64,000 bases of DNA from Pseudomonas akapageensis (lineage in GTDB: Bacteria > Pseudomonadota > Gammaproteobacteria > Pseudomonadales > Pseudomonadaceae). The notes beneath the pieces were generated by a model. The model searched no databases. It was not told the DNA's origin and worked only from the letters and a program-made list of their open reading frames with translations. Positions 51,206 through 59,726 of this stretch are shown here, piece after piece (the stretch's first letter is position 1; each line of letters starts with the position of its first letter). Both the position numbers and the translations under genes were made by a program. The stretch covers positions 62,001-126,000 of the forward strand of contig NZ_VXCP01000034.1 in the NCBI RefSeq assembly GCF_011355085.1. The letters are read 5' to 3'.

Positions 51206-53125
51206 ATGCGTTTGTCTCAATCGGCGCCCGGGCGCTATTTGCTGTTGCTGACCACGACCTGGTTCGTGATCTTTCTGCTGACCCGAGGGGTCCTGTTCTT
51301 CAGCCACCTGGATGAGGCCGGCAGCAGCTACCTGCCGACATTCGGCATCGGTCTGTTCTATGACCTGGCCTTCCTGGTGTACACCGCATTGCCCCTGGGC
51401 CTCTATCTGCTGTTCTGCCCGCCGCGGCTGTGGCGCACACGCGCACACCGGGTGTTCCTGCAGGTCGTGCTGACCCTCAGCATTTTCATCATGCTGTTCA
51501 CCGCCGTCGCCGAATGGCTGTTCTGGGACGAGTTTGGCGTACGTTTCAACTTCATTGCCGTGGACTACCTGGTTTATTCCGATGAGGTGTTGAACAACAT
51601 CCTGGAGTCCTACCCGATAGGCACGCTGCTGAGCATTCTTGCGGTCGTCGCCATCGGCCTGAGCCTGCTGCTGCGCAAGCCGCTCCAGCGTGCGCTGGAC
51701 GCGCCCCTGCCGGTTTGGCGCCAACGCCTGGTCGGTGCCGCAGGCCTGTTCATCCTGACCGGGCTGTGCATGCAGTTCGTAGACCAGGACAGCCCACGTG
51801 GCCAGGGCGGCAACGCCTACCAACGGGAACTGGCCAGCAATGGCCCTTATCAGTTCTTCGCCGCGTTCAGGAACAACGAACTCGATTACCAGCAGTTCTA
51901 CAGCAGCTTGCCGGTCGATGAGGTGGCCAAACAGATCCGCACGGAACTGAGCGAACCCAATGCACAGTTCGTCGGCACCGACCCGCTCGACATCCGCCGC
52001 ACGATTACCAACCCGGGCACGCCGACCACCCCGAACATCATTCTGGTGACCATCGAGAGCCTGAGCGCCAAGTACCTTGGCAGCAACGGTGACGAGCGCA
52101 ACCTGACTCCCAATCTGGATGCACTGCGCAAGCAGAGCCTGTACTTCAACAACTTCTACGCCACCGGTACCCGTACCGACCGCGGGCTCGAAGCCATTAC
52201 CCTGTCGATTCCGCCAACTCCCGGCCGCTCGATCGTCAAGCGGGTAGGGCGCGAGAGCGGTTTTGCCAGCTTCGGCCAGCAGCTGGCGGCCGTGGGCTAT
52301 GACAGCGTGTTCGTCTACGGCGGTCGCGGTTACTTCGACAACATGAATGCCTTCTTCAGTGGCAATGGCTATCGGGTTGTCGATCAGAGCAGCGTCAAGG
52401 AGTCGGATATCAGCTTCAAGAATGCCTGGGGCATGTCGGATGAAGACCTCTACACCCAGGCGCTGAAGCTGGCGGACGCCGATCATGCCAATCAGGTGCC
52501 CTTCCTGTTGCAATTGATGACGACGTCGAACCACCGGCCATACACCTACCCTGAGGGGCGTATCGACATCAAGTCGGGCAATGGTCGTGATGGTGCGGTG
52601 AAGTACACCGACTACGCGATTGGCCAGTTCCTTGAGCAGGCACGGAAAAAGCCGTGGTTCGACAACACCATTTTCGTCTTCGTTGCCGACCACACCGCCG
52701 GGAGCGCGGGCAAGGAAGACTTGCCGATCAACAACTATCAGATCCCGCTGTTCATCTATGCACCCAAGCTGATCGAAGCCAGGGAAGTGTCGCACCTGGC
52801 CAGCCAGATCGATCTGGCGCCAACGCTGCTGGCCATGTTGAACATGAGCTACACCTCAACTTTCTTCGGCCGCAACCTGTTGGTGGATAACCCGTTGCCA
52901 CCGCGGGTACTGGTGGGCAATTATCAGCACCTGGGCCTGTTCGACGGCACCAACCTGGCGATCCTCAGCCCGCGTGGCGGCCTGCGCCGTCACGACCAGG
53001 CCCTGGGTGAAAGTCATGAAGTGGTCAGCACCTCGGCAGACCCGTTGATCGTTCGCGCCATCACCTATTACCAGACCGCCAGTTATGGCTTCAAACAACA
53101 CCTGCTCGATTGGCTGCAAGAGTAG
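51206..53125 (+). CDS. LTA-synthase-like sulfatase-fold membrane transferase
   Basis: A 639-residue protein with about five N-terminal membrane helices (to ~185) and a periplasmic sulfatase-fold domain from ~260. Metal and nucleophile positions of the LTA synthase/OpgB group are recognisable: VTIESLSAKYLGS, the catalytic-Thr region ATGTRTDRGLEAI near residue 323, and FVADHTAGS near 494. PFLLQLMTTSNHRPY is characteristic. Members transfer phosphoglycerol or phosphoethanolamine to glycans or lipids. It lies 45 nt after the second ArnT-like gene and ends the block. Confidence 0.9.
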   Translation: MRLSQSAPGRYLLLLTTTWFVIFLLTRGVLFFSHLDEAGSSYLPTFGIGLFYDLAFLVYTALPLGLYLLFCPPRLWRTRAHRVFLQVVLTLSIFIMLFTAVAEWLFWDEFGVRFNFIAVDYLVYSDEVLNNILESYPIGTLLSILAVVAIGLSLLLRKPLQRALDAPLPVWRQRLVGAAGLFILTGLCMQFVDQDSPRGQGGNAYQRELASNGPYQFFAAFRNNELDYQQFYSSLPVDEVAKQIRTELSEPNAQFVGTDPLDIRRTITNPGTPTTPNIILVTIESLSAKYLGSNGDERNLTPNLDALRKQSLYFNNFYATGTRTDRGLEAITLSIPPTPGRSIVKRVGRESGFASFGQQLAAVGYDSVFVYGGRGYFDNMNAFFSGNGYRVVDQSSVKESDISFKNAWGMSDEDLYTQALKLADADHANQVPFLLQLMTTSNHRPYTYPEGRIDIKSGNGRDGAVKYTDYAIGQFLEQARKKPWFDNTIFVFVADHTAGSAGKEDLPINNYQIPLFIYAPKLIEAREVSHLASQIDLAPTLLAMLNMSYTSTFFGRNLLVDNPLPPRVLVGNYQHLGLFDGTNLAILSPRGGLRRHDQALGESHEVVSTSADPLIVRAITYYQTASYGFKQHLLDWLQE

Positions 53126-53159
53126 AGTTGTCTTGCAGTGACAGCGTCGGCTATTCGAT

Positions 53160-53193
53160 CTCGTTCCCACTTTCAGCGTGAAGTGGGAGCGAG
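53160..53193. terminator. Hairpin between convergent genes
   Basis: CTCGTTCCCACTT pairs with AAGTGGGAGCGAG with one mismatch over a loop of eight bases. It lies between the convergent ends of the LTA-synthase-like gene and the flavin reductase gene, where it may terminate both. Its outer part looks like a shortened copy of the CTCGTTCCCAC palindromes. Confidence 0.55.
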
Positions 53194-53195
53194 CG

Positions 53196-53795
53196 TCAGC
53201 TCTCCAGCATTTTCCCGTCCAGCGCATCCCCGATTTTCAAGAAATGCCCGCCGGCCACATGGTGCAAGGTGCGCAGCTCATCCTGCCCCGTGAAGTTCCA
53301 GCGGCCGTCCTTGAATACCCGTTCGTCGGCTTGTGCGGCGATGACTTCGCCGAGAAACAGGTCGTATTGCTGCTGGTTGTGGGGTTCGGGCAGGAGCCGG
53401 CACTCCAGCCAGGCAACGCAGCCGTCCAGCAGAGGGGCTGTGCAGGTGGAGCTGGTGAAGGTTGGCAGGCCGTAGCGCTCGAACTTGTCCTGTTCGGCGC
53501 CCTGGCTGATTTCAAGCCCGGAGGTGGAACCGACCGTCTGGACGATATCGACTTGCCGGGCGCAGGGGATATTGAGTACGAAGGTACCGGCAGCTTCCAG
53601 CAGTTGCCGGGTCCAGGTGCTTTTGTCGAGCACCACGGCAACCTTGGGTGGCTCGAAATCCAGCGGCATGGCCCAGGCGGCGGCCATGATATTGCGTTGT
53701 CCGCCATGGGCGGCGCTGACCAGCACGGTCGGGCCGTGGTTGATCAGGCGGTAGGCTTTGGACAGGGGGACGGGGCGGCGGTGGGATGCGGTCAT
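53196..53795 (-). CDS. Flavin reductase family protein (FMN-binding split barrel)
   Basis: A 199-residue protein; the start at 53795 has an AGGAG site, while the longer frame runs into a REP palindrome. Family features are PTVLVSAAHGGQRNIMAAAW, FEPPKVAVVLDKSTWTRQL, and GTFVLNIPCARQVDIV. Such proteins reduce or bind flavin and often serve a monooxygenase, but none is adjacent. The exact substrate is unknown. Confidence 0.88.
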   Translation of the reverse strand: MTASHRRPVPLSKAYRLINHGPTVLVSAAHGGQRNIMAAAWAMPLDFEPPKVAVVLDKSTWTRQLLEAAGTFVLNIPCARQVDIVQTVGSTSGLEISQGAEQDKFERYGLPTFTSSTCTAPLLDGCVAWLECRLLPEPHNQQQYDLFLGEVIAAQADERVFKDGRWNFTGQDELRTLHHVAGGHFLKIGDALDGKMLES

Positions 53796-53858
53796 GGATA
53801 ACTGCTCCTGGGCAAATGACCGGATTGTAGCGGTATTGCAGAAAGACCGAGTCGCCTG

Positions 53859-53926
53859 CATCGCTGGCAAGCCAGCTCCCACAGAGGTCTGCGGTCTACC
53901 CTGTGGGAGCTGGCTTGCCAGCGATG
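53859..53926. repeat. REP palindrome (GTGGGAGCTGGCTTGCCAGC type)
   Basis: Positions 53859-53884 and 53901-53926 are perfect 26 bp reverse complements. This is the common Pseudomonas REP family containing GGGAGCTGGCTTGCC. A second copy with a damaged right arm is at 56923-56990. It lies between the flavin reductase and GST genes. Confidence 0.92.
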
Positions 53927-53948
53927 GGGGCACCGCGGTATCGCCGCT

Positions 53949-54653
53949 TCAGCTGGCCGCAGGAATGGTCAACCCACGCTCCACCGCCGGCCGTGCCAGG
54001 AACCGCTCCAGCGTACGCGTGACATTGGGGAAATTCTGGATACCCACCAGCTCACCCGCTTCATAAAAGCCGATCAGGTTGCGTACCCAGGGGAAGGTGG
54101 CAATGTCGGCGATGGTGTAGTTGTCGCCCATGATCCATTCCCGGTCTTGCAGATGCAGATTCAGGACATTGAGCAGGCGCCTGGATTCTTCAACATAACG
54201 ATCGCGCGGGCGCTTGTCCTCGTAGTCCTTGCCGGCGAATTTGTTGAAGAAGCCGAGCTGGCCGAACATGGGGCCGATCCCACCCATCTGGAACATCAGC
54301 CACTGAATGGTCTGGTAGCGGGCGGCGGGGTCCTGGGGCAGCATCTGGCCGCTTTTTTCGGCCAGGTACAGCAAAATCGCCCCGGACTCGAACAGGGGCA
54401 AGGGTTTGCCGCCGGGACCATTGGGGTCAATGATGGCCGGGATCTTGTTATTGGGATTGAGCGACAGAAACGCCGGCGACAGCTGGTCGTTGCTGTCGAA
54501 GGCCACGCGATGGGGTTCGTAAGCCAGCCCGGTCTCTTCGAGCATGATCGAGATTTTCACGCCATTGGGGGTCGGCAGCGAATAGAGCTGAATCCGCTCG
54601 GGGTGTTTTGCGGGCCATTTGGCGGTAATGGGGAAAGCGCTGAGATCGGTCAT
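53949..54653 (-). CDS. Glutathione S-transferase, YfcG/YghU (Nu-class) type
   Basis: A 234-residue GST with an N-terminal thioredoxin-like domain (QLYSLPTPNGVKISIMLEE; NPNNKIPAIIDP; LFESGAILLYLAE) and a helical C-terminal domain (GPMFGQLGFFNKFA; NYTIADIATFPWV). The PTPNG segment and the GPMFGQ stretch are typical of the Nu class, whose members show disulfide-bond reductase activity with glutathione. A physiological substrate cannot be given. Confidence 0.92.
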   Translation of the reverse strand: MTDLSAFPITAKWPAKHPERIQLYSLPTPNGVKISIMLEETGLAYEPHRVAFDSNDQLSPAFLSLNPNNKIPAIIDPNGPGGKPLPLFESGAILLYLAEKSGQMLPQDPAARYQTIQWLMFQMGGIGPMFGQLGFFNKFAGKDYEDKRPRDRYVEESRRLLNVLNLHLQDREWIMGDNYTIADIATFPWVRNLIGFYEAGELVGIQNFPNVTRTLERFLARPAVERGLTIPAAS

Positions 54654-54918
54654 TGAGGGTTCCAGTCAGGCGTTCTGAAGGGGGGAACGGGTGCCCATGC
54701 ATTTAAGACGGCATCAGCGATGATTGCACAAAATACCTGTTGGTCCAGATTCCTGAACGCTTGTACAACAAGTAGCGGTCGGCCAATTGCGAGGCCGCTT
54801 TGACCTCGATATAGTGGCGCGGGGCCATCAATCAAGTGGCGCCAAAAACCTGTGCCTTGGCGCTGCCGGTTGAAAGGCTGGCGCGTCCGGGTTCCAACTG
54901 CCTTGTGGAAAACGCGTC

Positions 54919-56901
54919 ATGCCCAACCGCTCCCTTCACTTCAAATTATTCTGGACCGCACTCATTGGCGCTTTTGTGGTGATGGCCCTGTTGCTGGGCT
55001 CCATCGCCTATAGCGCCTATGGCTCCTCCAGGGAAGCTGCGGCCAAGCTGGTCGATGCCACCGTCAAAGCCAGTGCCAGGGAAGTCGAAGGCAAGCTGAG
55101 CAAAGGCTGGGTCGTCGCGGAATCGGTGGCCAACAGCGCAATGGCATTGCAGCAACAACATGCCGACCGTAAAACCGCTGACGCGGTGACGCGTCGATTG
55201 TTCGAGGCCAACCCCGAGCTGCTTGGCCTGGGCCATTACTGGGAACCGAATGCCTACGATGGCCAGGATTCCGAACACGCAGGTCTTCCAGGAAACGACG
55301 CCAGCGGGCGTTACCTGGTCTACTGGAACCGCGCCAAAGGCTCGGTACAGTCGGAAGCCTTGACCGGTTATGCCCCGGAAACAGCCGACAATCAGTTCTA
55401 TTACCGGCCACTGCGCAGCCGCCAGAGCTGGGCCACCGAACCTTACACCTACACCACCGAAAGCGGTCAGCACTTGCTGCTGATGTCCATCATGCTGCCG
55501 CTGTTACAGGACGGCAGGGCCGTCGGGGTTGCCGGGGTCGATATTCCCCTGGAGGGCATCAACAAGGCGTTGGCCAAAATCAACCTCTACAAGGGCTATG
55601 CGGCGCTGCTGTCTTCCGACGGTCGCTATGCCAGCCACCCGGATGCCCAGCGCCTGACGCAACTGGATGACCAATTGCCGGCTGCCGCCAAAGACGCCAT
55701 CAAGGCTGGGCAGACCTATCAATTCCAGCGCGACGGCTGGAGCTATGTGCTGCACCCGGTACAGATCGGCAATGCCCCCAATCCGTGGGCGTTGATGGTT
55801 GCCTACCCGTTGACGGAGGCCATGGCCGATATCAACCAGTTTCTGTATCAGGCGGTCGGCATCGGTCTGGCGGCCTTGCTGCTCCTGGCGCTGGCGCTTT
55901 GGACTCTGCTGGGATGGCAGATTCGCCCGCTGTCGGGCCTGACCCGCGGCATCCAGGCCTGGGAAGGCGAGCTGGGCCTGCGCTTCGAACAGCGCAGCGG
56001 TGATGAAACCGGCAAGCTGGCGGGCGCGTTCAACCAGTTCATCCAGCGCCTGGGCGACCTGGTCGGCTCGATCCGCAGCAGCACCGGCGCCTTGATGGAG
56101 GTTTCCCATAATCTGGACCACACCACCAAGGCCGTGGCCGAGCGTGCTTCGGCGCAGCACACGGCCACCGAAGAAATGGCCAATGGCGTGACGGCACTGG
56201 CGCACTCGGTCACCGAGATGGCCCAGCAGGCCGAGGACGTGGAGCAACTGGCGCGCAATACCGAGGCCCTGACCACCAACATCGCTCAGGACATGAATCT
56301 GACCGTGACCGAGATCACCCGCATCGATCAGACCATGGGCACGGTCGCAGGAACCGTGGGCGATCTGGAAAAACGCTCGCAGCAAATCGCCGGCATTCTC
56401 GATGTGATCCGTGGCATCGCCGAGCAGACCAACTTGCTGGCGCTCAACGCCGCCATCGAAGCGGCCCGCGCCGGCGAGCAGGGCCGTGGCTTTGCCGTGG
56501 TTGCCGACGAAGTCCGCCAGTTGGCCGAGCGCACCAGCCGCTCCACCGGCGAGATCGGCGAGATGATCGGCGCCATCGGAACCGACGTGCGCAACACCGT
56601 GGAGAATGTGGAGCAGGTGGGGCAGGCGATGCGCCAGGGCGTGGTCCAATTGTCTGCTTCGGCCCAGGGGGTGGAGCAGATTCGCGAGCATGCCCAGGAC
56701 ATCCTGATGCGGATCAGCGAAGTGGCCCGCCAGACCCAGGTCCAGGCGGCCACGGGCGAAGAGCTGTCGGTGGCGATCCAGGGAGTGAGTAGTATTTCCG
56801 AACAGAATGACCATGCCATTCGCGGCTTGTTGGAACAGTCCACGAATTTGCGTGATCAGGCGAGTTCGTTGAGTCAGCAGTTGGGGCAGTTTCGTGATTG
56901 A
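54919..56901 (+). CDS. Methyl-accepting chemotaxis protein with dCache sensor domain
   Basis: A 660-residue chemoreceptor: membrane helix ~10-32, large periplasmic dCache_1-type domain ~35-310 (LGHYWEPNAYDGQ; FYYRPLRSRQSWATEPYTY; IMLPLLQDGRAVGVAGVDIP), second membrane helix ~318-340, HAMP ~342-395, and the signalling domain with the hairpin tip GIAEQTNLLALNAAIEAARA. There is no C-terminal pentapeptide for CheR/CheB. The ligand is not predictable by eye; the YxR..DxxP-type pocket of amine and amino-acid sensors should be checked. The 265-nt region upstream shows no clear sigma-28 promoter. Confidence 0.94.
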   Translation: MPNRSLHFKLFWTALIGAFVVMALLLGSIAYSAYGSSREAAAKLVDATVKASAREVEGKLSKGWVVAESVANSAMALQQQHADRKTADAVTRRLFEANPELLGLGHYWEPNAYDGQDSEHAGLPGNDASGRYLVYWNRAKGSVQSEALTGYAPETADNQFYYRPLRSRQSWATEPYTYTTESGQHLLLMSIMLPLLQDGRAVGVAGVDIPLEGINKALAKINLYKGYAALLSSDGRYASHPDAQRLTQLDDQLPAAAKDAIKAGQTYQFQRDGWSYVLHPVQIGNAPNPWALMVAYPLTEAMADINQFLYQAVGIGLAALLLLALALWTLLGWQIRPLSGLTRGIQAWEGELGLRFEQRSGDETGKLAGAFNQFIQRLGDLVGSIRSSTGALMEVSHNLDHTTKAVAERASAQHTATEEMANGVTALAHSVTEMAQQAEDVEQLARNTEALTTNIAQDMNLTVTEITRIDQTMGTVAGTVGDLEKRSQQIAGILDVIRGIAEQTNLLALNAAIEAARAGEQGRGFAVVADEVRQLAERTSRSTGEIGEMIGAIGTDVRNTVENVEQVGQAMRQGVVQLSASAQGVEQIREHAQDILMRISEVARQTQVQAATGEELSVAIQGVSSISEQNDHAIRGLLEQSTNLRDQASSLSQQLGQFRD

Positions 56902-56922
56902 GGCTTAGCCCGTGAGGGCCTT

Positions 56923-56990
56923 ATCGCTGGCAAGCCAGCTCCCACAGGTCCTGTGTACATCACAGAACCTCTGTGGGAGCTGGCTTGTCG
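56923..56990. repeat. REP palindrome copy with damaged right arm
   Basis: The left arm (56923-56947) equals that of the 53859 copy. The right arm from 56971 matches for 17 bases (CTGTGGGAGCTGGCTTG) and then diverges. An extra inner pair CTGTG/CACAG lies between. It is downstream of the chemoreceptor gene. Confidence 0.85.
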
Positions 56991-57093
56991 GATCGCCGCA
57001 CCGCAGCGATAGGGCCATCAAATTTGTTCACAAATCCACTCGACAACATGCTAGAAGCTTCACCTGAAAATCCAGCATGTAAAGAGTTTCCAA

Positions 57094-58314
57094 ATGCCCA
57101 CCCGCAACACTCCGACCGAAAAAGTTTCCAGCAAGCTTTTCGGTGTCTTCTGCCTCGGCAGTTACCTGCTCTCCCTGTCCTACGGTTCCACCTTCCTGCT
57201 CTCGCTGCTGATCGGCTCGCGTGGCGGCAACGAGCACGATGCTGGCACTGTTATTTCGGCGGCCATGCTTAGTACCTTCCTGGCCGTCATCTTCTCCGGA
57301 CACCTGTCGGACCGCTTCGGAGCTGCGCGTTCCATTGCCCTGAGCGGGTGCCTGCTGATCGTCTCCACCCTGGGCTTTGCCATGGTTCCCGGCTATGGCA
57401 ATGGCTTGTTGTGCTTCGGCTTGACCCTGGGGCTCGGCTGGGGAGTGTTCTACACCCTGGGGCCGATCATCGTGGCGATGCTGGTCGAGCCCCTGCAGCG
57501 GGCCAGATACTTTGCCCTGCTGTCGGGCAGCATGATGTCGGGAATCGGCTCAGGTCCCTTGCTCGGGCGGCTGGCGACTTCCCTGGGGTATCCGGTGACC
57601 ACGGCCTTTTACATCGCCGCGCTGGCGAGCGCCCTGGGGGCGATTATTTTCTGGCAGCTGGCGCCTCGCTTGAACGCTCGGCCGAATCAGATGGGCGCTA
57701 CCGCGGTTTCCCGGATATCGCTGTCCTCGGCCCGTGCGGTGCTGTCGTCCCGTGCGGTGTTCCCCATCATCATGGTTGGCCTGGGTGGTTGCGTGTTTGG
57801 CGGCTTGTCGAGTTTTCAGACCAGCTATGCGGCCTTGCGCACCCTGGATTATTCGCTGTTTTTCCTGGGCTTCATGGGCGCCGCGATCACCAGCCGCATG
57901 CTGATCGCCAGCATCGTGGTCAAGCGCGATCCCTATATTGCCTCCTGCGTGTTGTCGGGATTGATGGTGGTCTCGGTGCTGATGTTTCAGCTCCTGGTCA
58001 GCGATGGTTTCAGTTACTTGCTGGCGGCGATCATCCTCGGGGTCGGCTATGGCCTGACCTATTCGGTGATCAACGGCCTGGCTGCCAATGAGGCGCCGGC
58101 CGGCAGCACGTCGCAATCCCTGTTGCTGTTCAGCCTGGCCTATTTCGTGGGGGTATTCGGCTTTCCGCTGCTGGCAGGCAAGCTGATCGTCGAGCAGGGC
58201 ATGCCGGCACTGCTGTACACGGTGTTGGCGGTAGCTGTCGGCAACTGGCTGATCACCGTGGGGCGCCTGGCCTGGCGCAGCAGCCGAGGGAAGGTTGCAG
58301 CGAAACCTGCCTGA
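57094..58314 (+). CDS. MFS transporter
   Basis: A 406-residue protein with twelve membrane helices and MFS loop motifs (GHLSDRFGAARSIALSG between helices 2 and 3). Other segments are LGLGWGVFYTLGPIIVAML and SGSMMSGIGSGPLLGRLA. It is probably an export or uptake permease; no substrate can be assigned and no regulator is adjacent. Confidence 0.9.
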   Translation: MPTRNTPTEKVSSKLFGVFCLGSYLLSLSYGSTFLLSLLIGSRGGNEHDAGTVISAAMLSTFLAVIFSGHLSDRFGAARSIALSGCLLIVSTLGFAMVPGYGNGLLCFGLTLGLGWGVFYTLGPIIVAMLVEPLQRARYFALLSGSMMSGIGSGPLLGRLATSLGYPVTTAFYIAALASALGAIIFWQLAPRLNARPNQMGATAVSRISLSSARAVLSSRAVFPIIMVGLGGCVFGGLSSFQTSYAALRTLDYSLFFLGFMGAAITSRMLIASIVVKRDPYIASCVLSGLMVVSVLMFQLLVSDGFSYLLAAIILGVGYGLTYSVINGLAANEAPAGSTSQSLLLFSLAYFVGVFGFPLLAGKLIVEQGMPALLYTVLAVAVGNWLITVGRLAWRSSRGKVAAKPA

Positions 58315-58365
58315 CCGCGCCCGGAGCGATTAGAATGCGCGGCCACGAATGACTGATTGCCCGCC

Positions 58366-59352
58366 ATGAACCCCGATGCCATTGCCCTCCTGCAACAACA
58401 GCTCGACGTCGCGCTGAGCCCGGCCCCCGAAGAAACCCGCCGCCTGTTCCATGGGCGTGGCAGGTGCTGGCCGGGGCTGGAGCACGTCACCGTCGACTGG
58501 TTGCAGGGCGTTGTCCTGGTAGCGCTGTTCCGCGAGCCGCAAGCCAGCGAACTGGCCGATCTCAAGCAGATGCTGATGACCTTTAGCCAATCATCCACCT
58601 GGCAGCAAAGCGGGGCGCACACGCTGTTGCTGCAGCACCGCTACCTGCTGGAGAGCACTACAGAGTGGCTGCTCGGCGAAGAAGTGGATGAGTGGCTGAT
58701 TACCGAGGGCGGCCTGCGTTTCAAGCTGGACCTGGGCAAGAAGCAGAACACCGGCCTGTTCCTGGACATGCGCTATGGTCGCCGCTGGGTCCAGGCCCAG
58801 GCCCGGGGCAAGCGCGTGTTGAACCTGTTCGCCTACACCTGCGGCTTCTCCGTGGCGGCCATCGCCGGCGGTGCCGAGCATGTGGTGAACCTGGACATGG
58901 CCCGGGCGGCCCTGAGCCGTGGGCGCGAAAACCACCGGCTCAATGAGCATGATCTCGACCGCGTGAGTTTTCTCGGGCATGAGCTGTTCAAGTCCTGGGC
59001 CAAGGTCAAGAAATACGGCCCGTATGACCTGGTCATCATTGATCCGCCCTCGTTCCAGAAGGGCAGCTTTGCCTTGACCAAGGATTACCAGCGCGTGCTG
59101 CGCCGGCTACCGGAATTGCTGACCGGACAAGGCATTGTACTGGCGTGCGTCAACGACCCGGCCATCGGCCCGGACTTCCTGATCGAAGGCGTTGCCCATG
59201 AGGCGCCGAGCCTCAGGTTCGAACAACGCCTGGAAAACCCGCCCGAATTTCCTGATGCGAATCCGGACGGTGGCTTGAAGGCGCTAGTGTTCCGGATGGT
59301 AAAAGTACAGCTTGTTGACGATGACCCAGGCGCCGTCGATCTGCAGCAGTGA
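58366..59352 (+). CDS. Class I SAM-dependent methyltransferase, RlmI/RlmK-like
   Basis: A 328-residue protein from ATG 58366 with an N-terminal beta region, TGLFLDMRYGRRWVQAQA, the SAM loop VLNLFAYTCGFSVAAIAGGA, and the catalytic-type DPPSFQKGSF, as in RlmI/RlmKL rRNA cytosine/guanine methyltransferases. The last ~17 residues (VKVQLVDDDPGAVDLQQ) fall in DNA that also encodes the end of the convergent NTF2-like gene, giving a 69-bp tail-to-tail overlap. An RNA target is inferred from the family. Confidence 0.87.
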   Translation: MNPDAIALLQQQLDVALSPAPEETRRLFHGRGRCWPGLEHVTVDWLQGVVLVALFREPQASELADLKQMLMTFSQSSTWQQSGAHTLLLQHRYLLESTTEWLLGEEVDEWLITEGGLRFKLDLGKKQNTGLFLDMRYGRRWVQAQARGKRVLNLFAYTCGFSVAAIAGGAEHVVNLDMARAALSRGRENHRLNEHDLDRVSFLGHELFKSWAKVKKYGPYDLVIIDPPSFQKGSFALTKDYQRVLRRLPELLTGQGIVLACVNDPAIGPDFLIEGVAHEAPSLRFEQRLENPPEFPDANPDGGLKALVFRMVKVQLVDDDPGAVDLQQ

Positions 59353-59661
59353 CAGGTAATCGGTGAATCTCAGGCCCATGTAGTCATCGATGATCTTGAC
59401 GGCGGCCGCGTCGCCCGTGACATCGACCGACTGTATTTCCCAGAACGGCTTGGTATCGCTCGGCGCCGGGCCTTCGGCCTTGATGGCCGCGACGAATTCA
59501 TCCAGCGACAGCCACTCGAGATCGCCATGGTAGTGCCCGATAATGCGACAGGCGGGGTGAAAGGCTTGCCGCAGCAGGGGTTCGTCGGCATAAACCATGC
59601 CGATGACGTAGTTGCTGATGACAAGATCGATGTCTGTGTTGTCTGAGGCGTGAATGGACAT
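59284..59661 (-). CDS. NTF2-like/SnoaL-fold protein
   Basis: A 125-residue protein with a GGAGGG site upstream of ATG 59661. NYVIGMVYADEPLLRQAFHP, IIGHYHGDLEWLSLDEFVAA and DGAWVIVNKLYFYHPE match the nuclear-transport-factor-2-like family of the lumazine-binding-related type. Such proteins are small enzymes or binding proteins of unknown substrate. Its 3' end overlaps the convergent methyltransferase gene by 69 bp. Confidence 0.85.
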   Translation of the reverse strand: MSIHASDNTDIDLVISNYVIGMVYADEPLLRQAFHPACRIIGHYHGDLEWLSLDEFVAAIKAEGPAPSDTKPFWEIQSVDVTGDAAAVKIIDDYMGLRFTDYLSLLQIDGAWVIVNKLYFYHPEH

Positions 59662-59726
59662 TTCATTCCCTCCTGACGTTGATTGACCTCGCATCCAAGG
59701 CCCGGTCAATCAATAAGAATAGCGCG

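Noticed and set aside
44710..53125. Envelope locus as an arn (aminoarabinose) operon
   Set aside because: ArnA-, ArnB- and ArnD-type genes are absent and the nucleotide-sugar steps present lead to a uronic acid instead.
53796..53933. N-terminal extension of the flavin reductase frame
   Set aside because: It translates the REP palindrome; the AGGAG site fixes the start at 53795.
54650..54835. A 61-codon - strand frame upstream of the chemoreceptor gene
   Set aside because: No ribosome site, no family, and it overlaps the 5' end of the GST gene; the 265-nt gap is better left as non-coding.
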